Assembly: GCA_903900155.1 (NCBI GenBank)
Contig: CAIUMD010000076.1
Span: 1-64,000, forward strand
Source: an uncultured Caulobacterales bacterium
GTDB lineage: Bacteria > Pseudomonadota > Alphaproteobacteria > Caulobacterales > Caulobacteraceae
Length of the DNA stretch: 64,000 nt
Reading direction: 5' to 3'
The notes below the pieces were generated by a model, which was given only the letters and a program-made list of their open reading frames with translations, had not been told where the DNA came from and searched no databases. A program made the position numbers and the translations under genes. Of this stretch, positions 63,786 through 64,000 are shown piece by piece. How positions within the stretch are numbered: the first letter of the stretch is position 1; every line of letters begins with the position of its first letter.

Positions 63786-64000
<215 letters not shown>

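Overview
The window is about 64 kb of very GC-rich, densely coding DNA with strong third-position GC bias. It reads as an alphaproteobacterial chromosome, most likely Caulobacter or a close relative (Caulobacterales). The reasons are eight TonB-dependent receptors (TBDRs), one of them of the Xanthomonas/Caulobacter type, a DUF6356 protein, FecI/FecR, a SbmA-like ABC transporter, and secreted hydrolases paired with receptors. I see no rRNA, tRNA, CRISPR array, insertion sequence or phage gene. The organism call comes from gene content only.

Layout. 1-1301: partial VOC protein and a divergent LysR regulator. 1298-7468 (minus): an apparent purine-nucleoside scavenging unit (NUP-family protein, Oar-like TBDR, secreted adenosine deaminase). 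7900-9201: secreted M28 peptidase. 9428-15598: flavin reductase, amidohydrolase, two TetR-type regulators (one with an extra N-terminal DNA-binding-like segment) and a TBDR. 15662-24813 (minus): a pectin utilisation locus: CE15-PL10 fusion enzyme, Caulobacter-type TBDR, pectinesterase, GPH transporter, with a divergent TetR regulator.

25.9-43.9 kb holds four TBDRs, each next to a different exported phosphoesterase: TBDR with S1/P1 nuclease; FecI-FecR-TBDR with PhoD; TBDR with a PI-PLC-like enzyme; TBDR with a Tat-exported tyrosine-phosphatase-like protein. A decayed PhoX-like phosphatase lies beside the last. I read this as a phosphate-ester scavenging island in which each receptor probably imports the substrate or product of its neighbour. 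A LysR, a TetR and a tandem double-TetR protein sit at the unit borders.

45.4-52.3 kb is peptide and amino-acid metabolism: TldD, TldE, a cytoplasmic S9 peptidase, an internally deleted aromatic aminotransferase, a DUF6356 protein and an Lrp regulator. 52.7-61.7 kb is an OmpR-type two-component system, a siderophore-type TBDR with an STN domain, and an ABC transporter/thioredoxin/unknown protein/AraC series. The right edge has an M3 oligopeptidase and the end of thioredoxin reductase.

Recurrent themes are receptor-plus-enzyme operons with very tight or overlapping junctions, dyad repeats at divergent promoters, terminator-like hairpins immediately before two start codons, and several decayed gene remnants.
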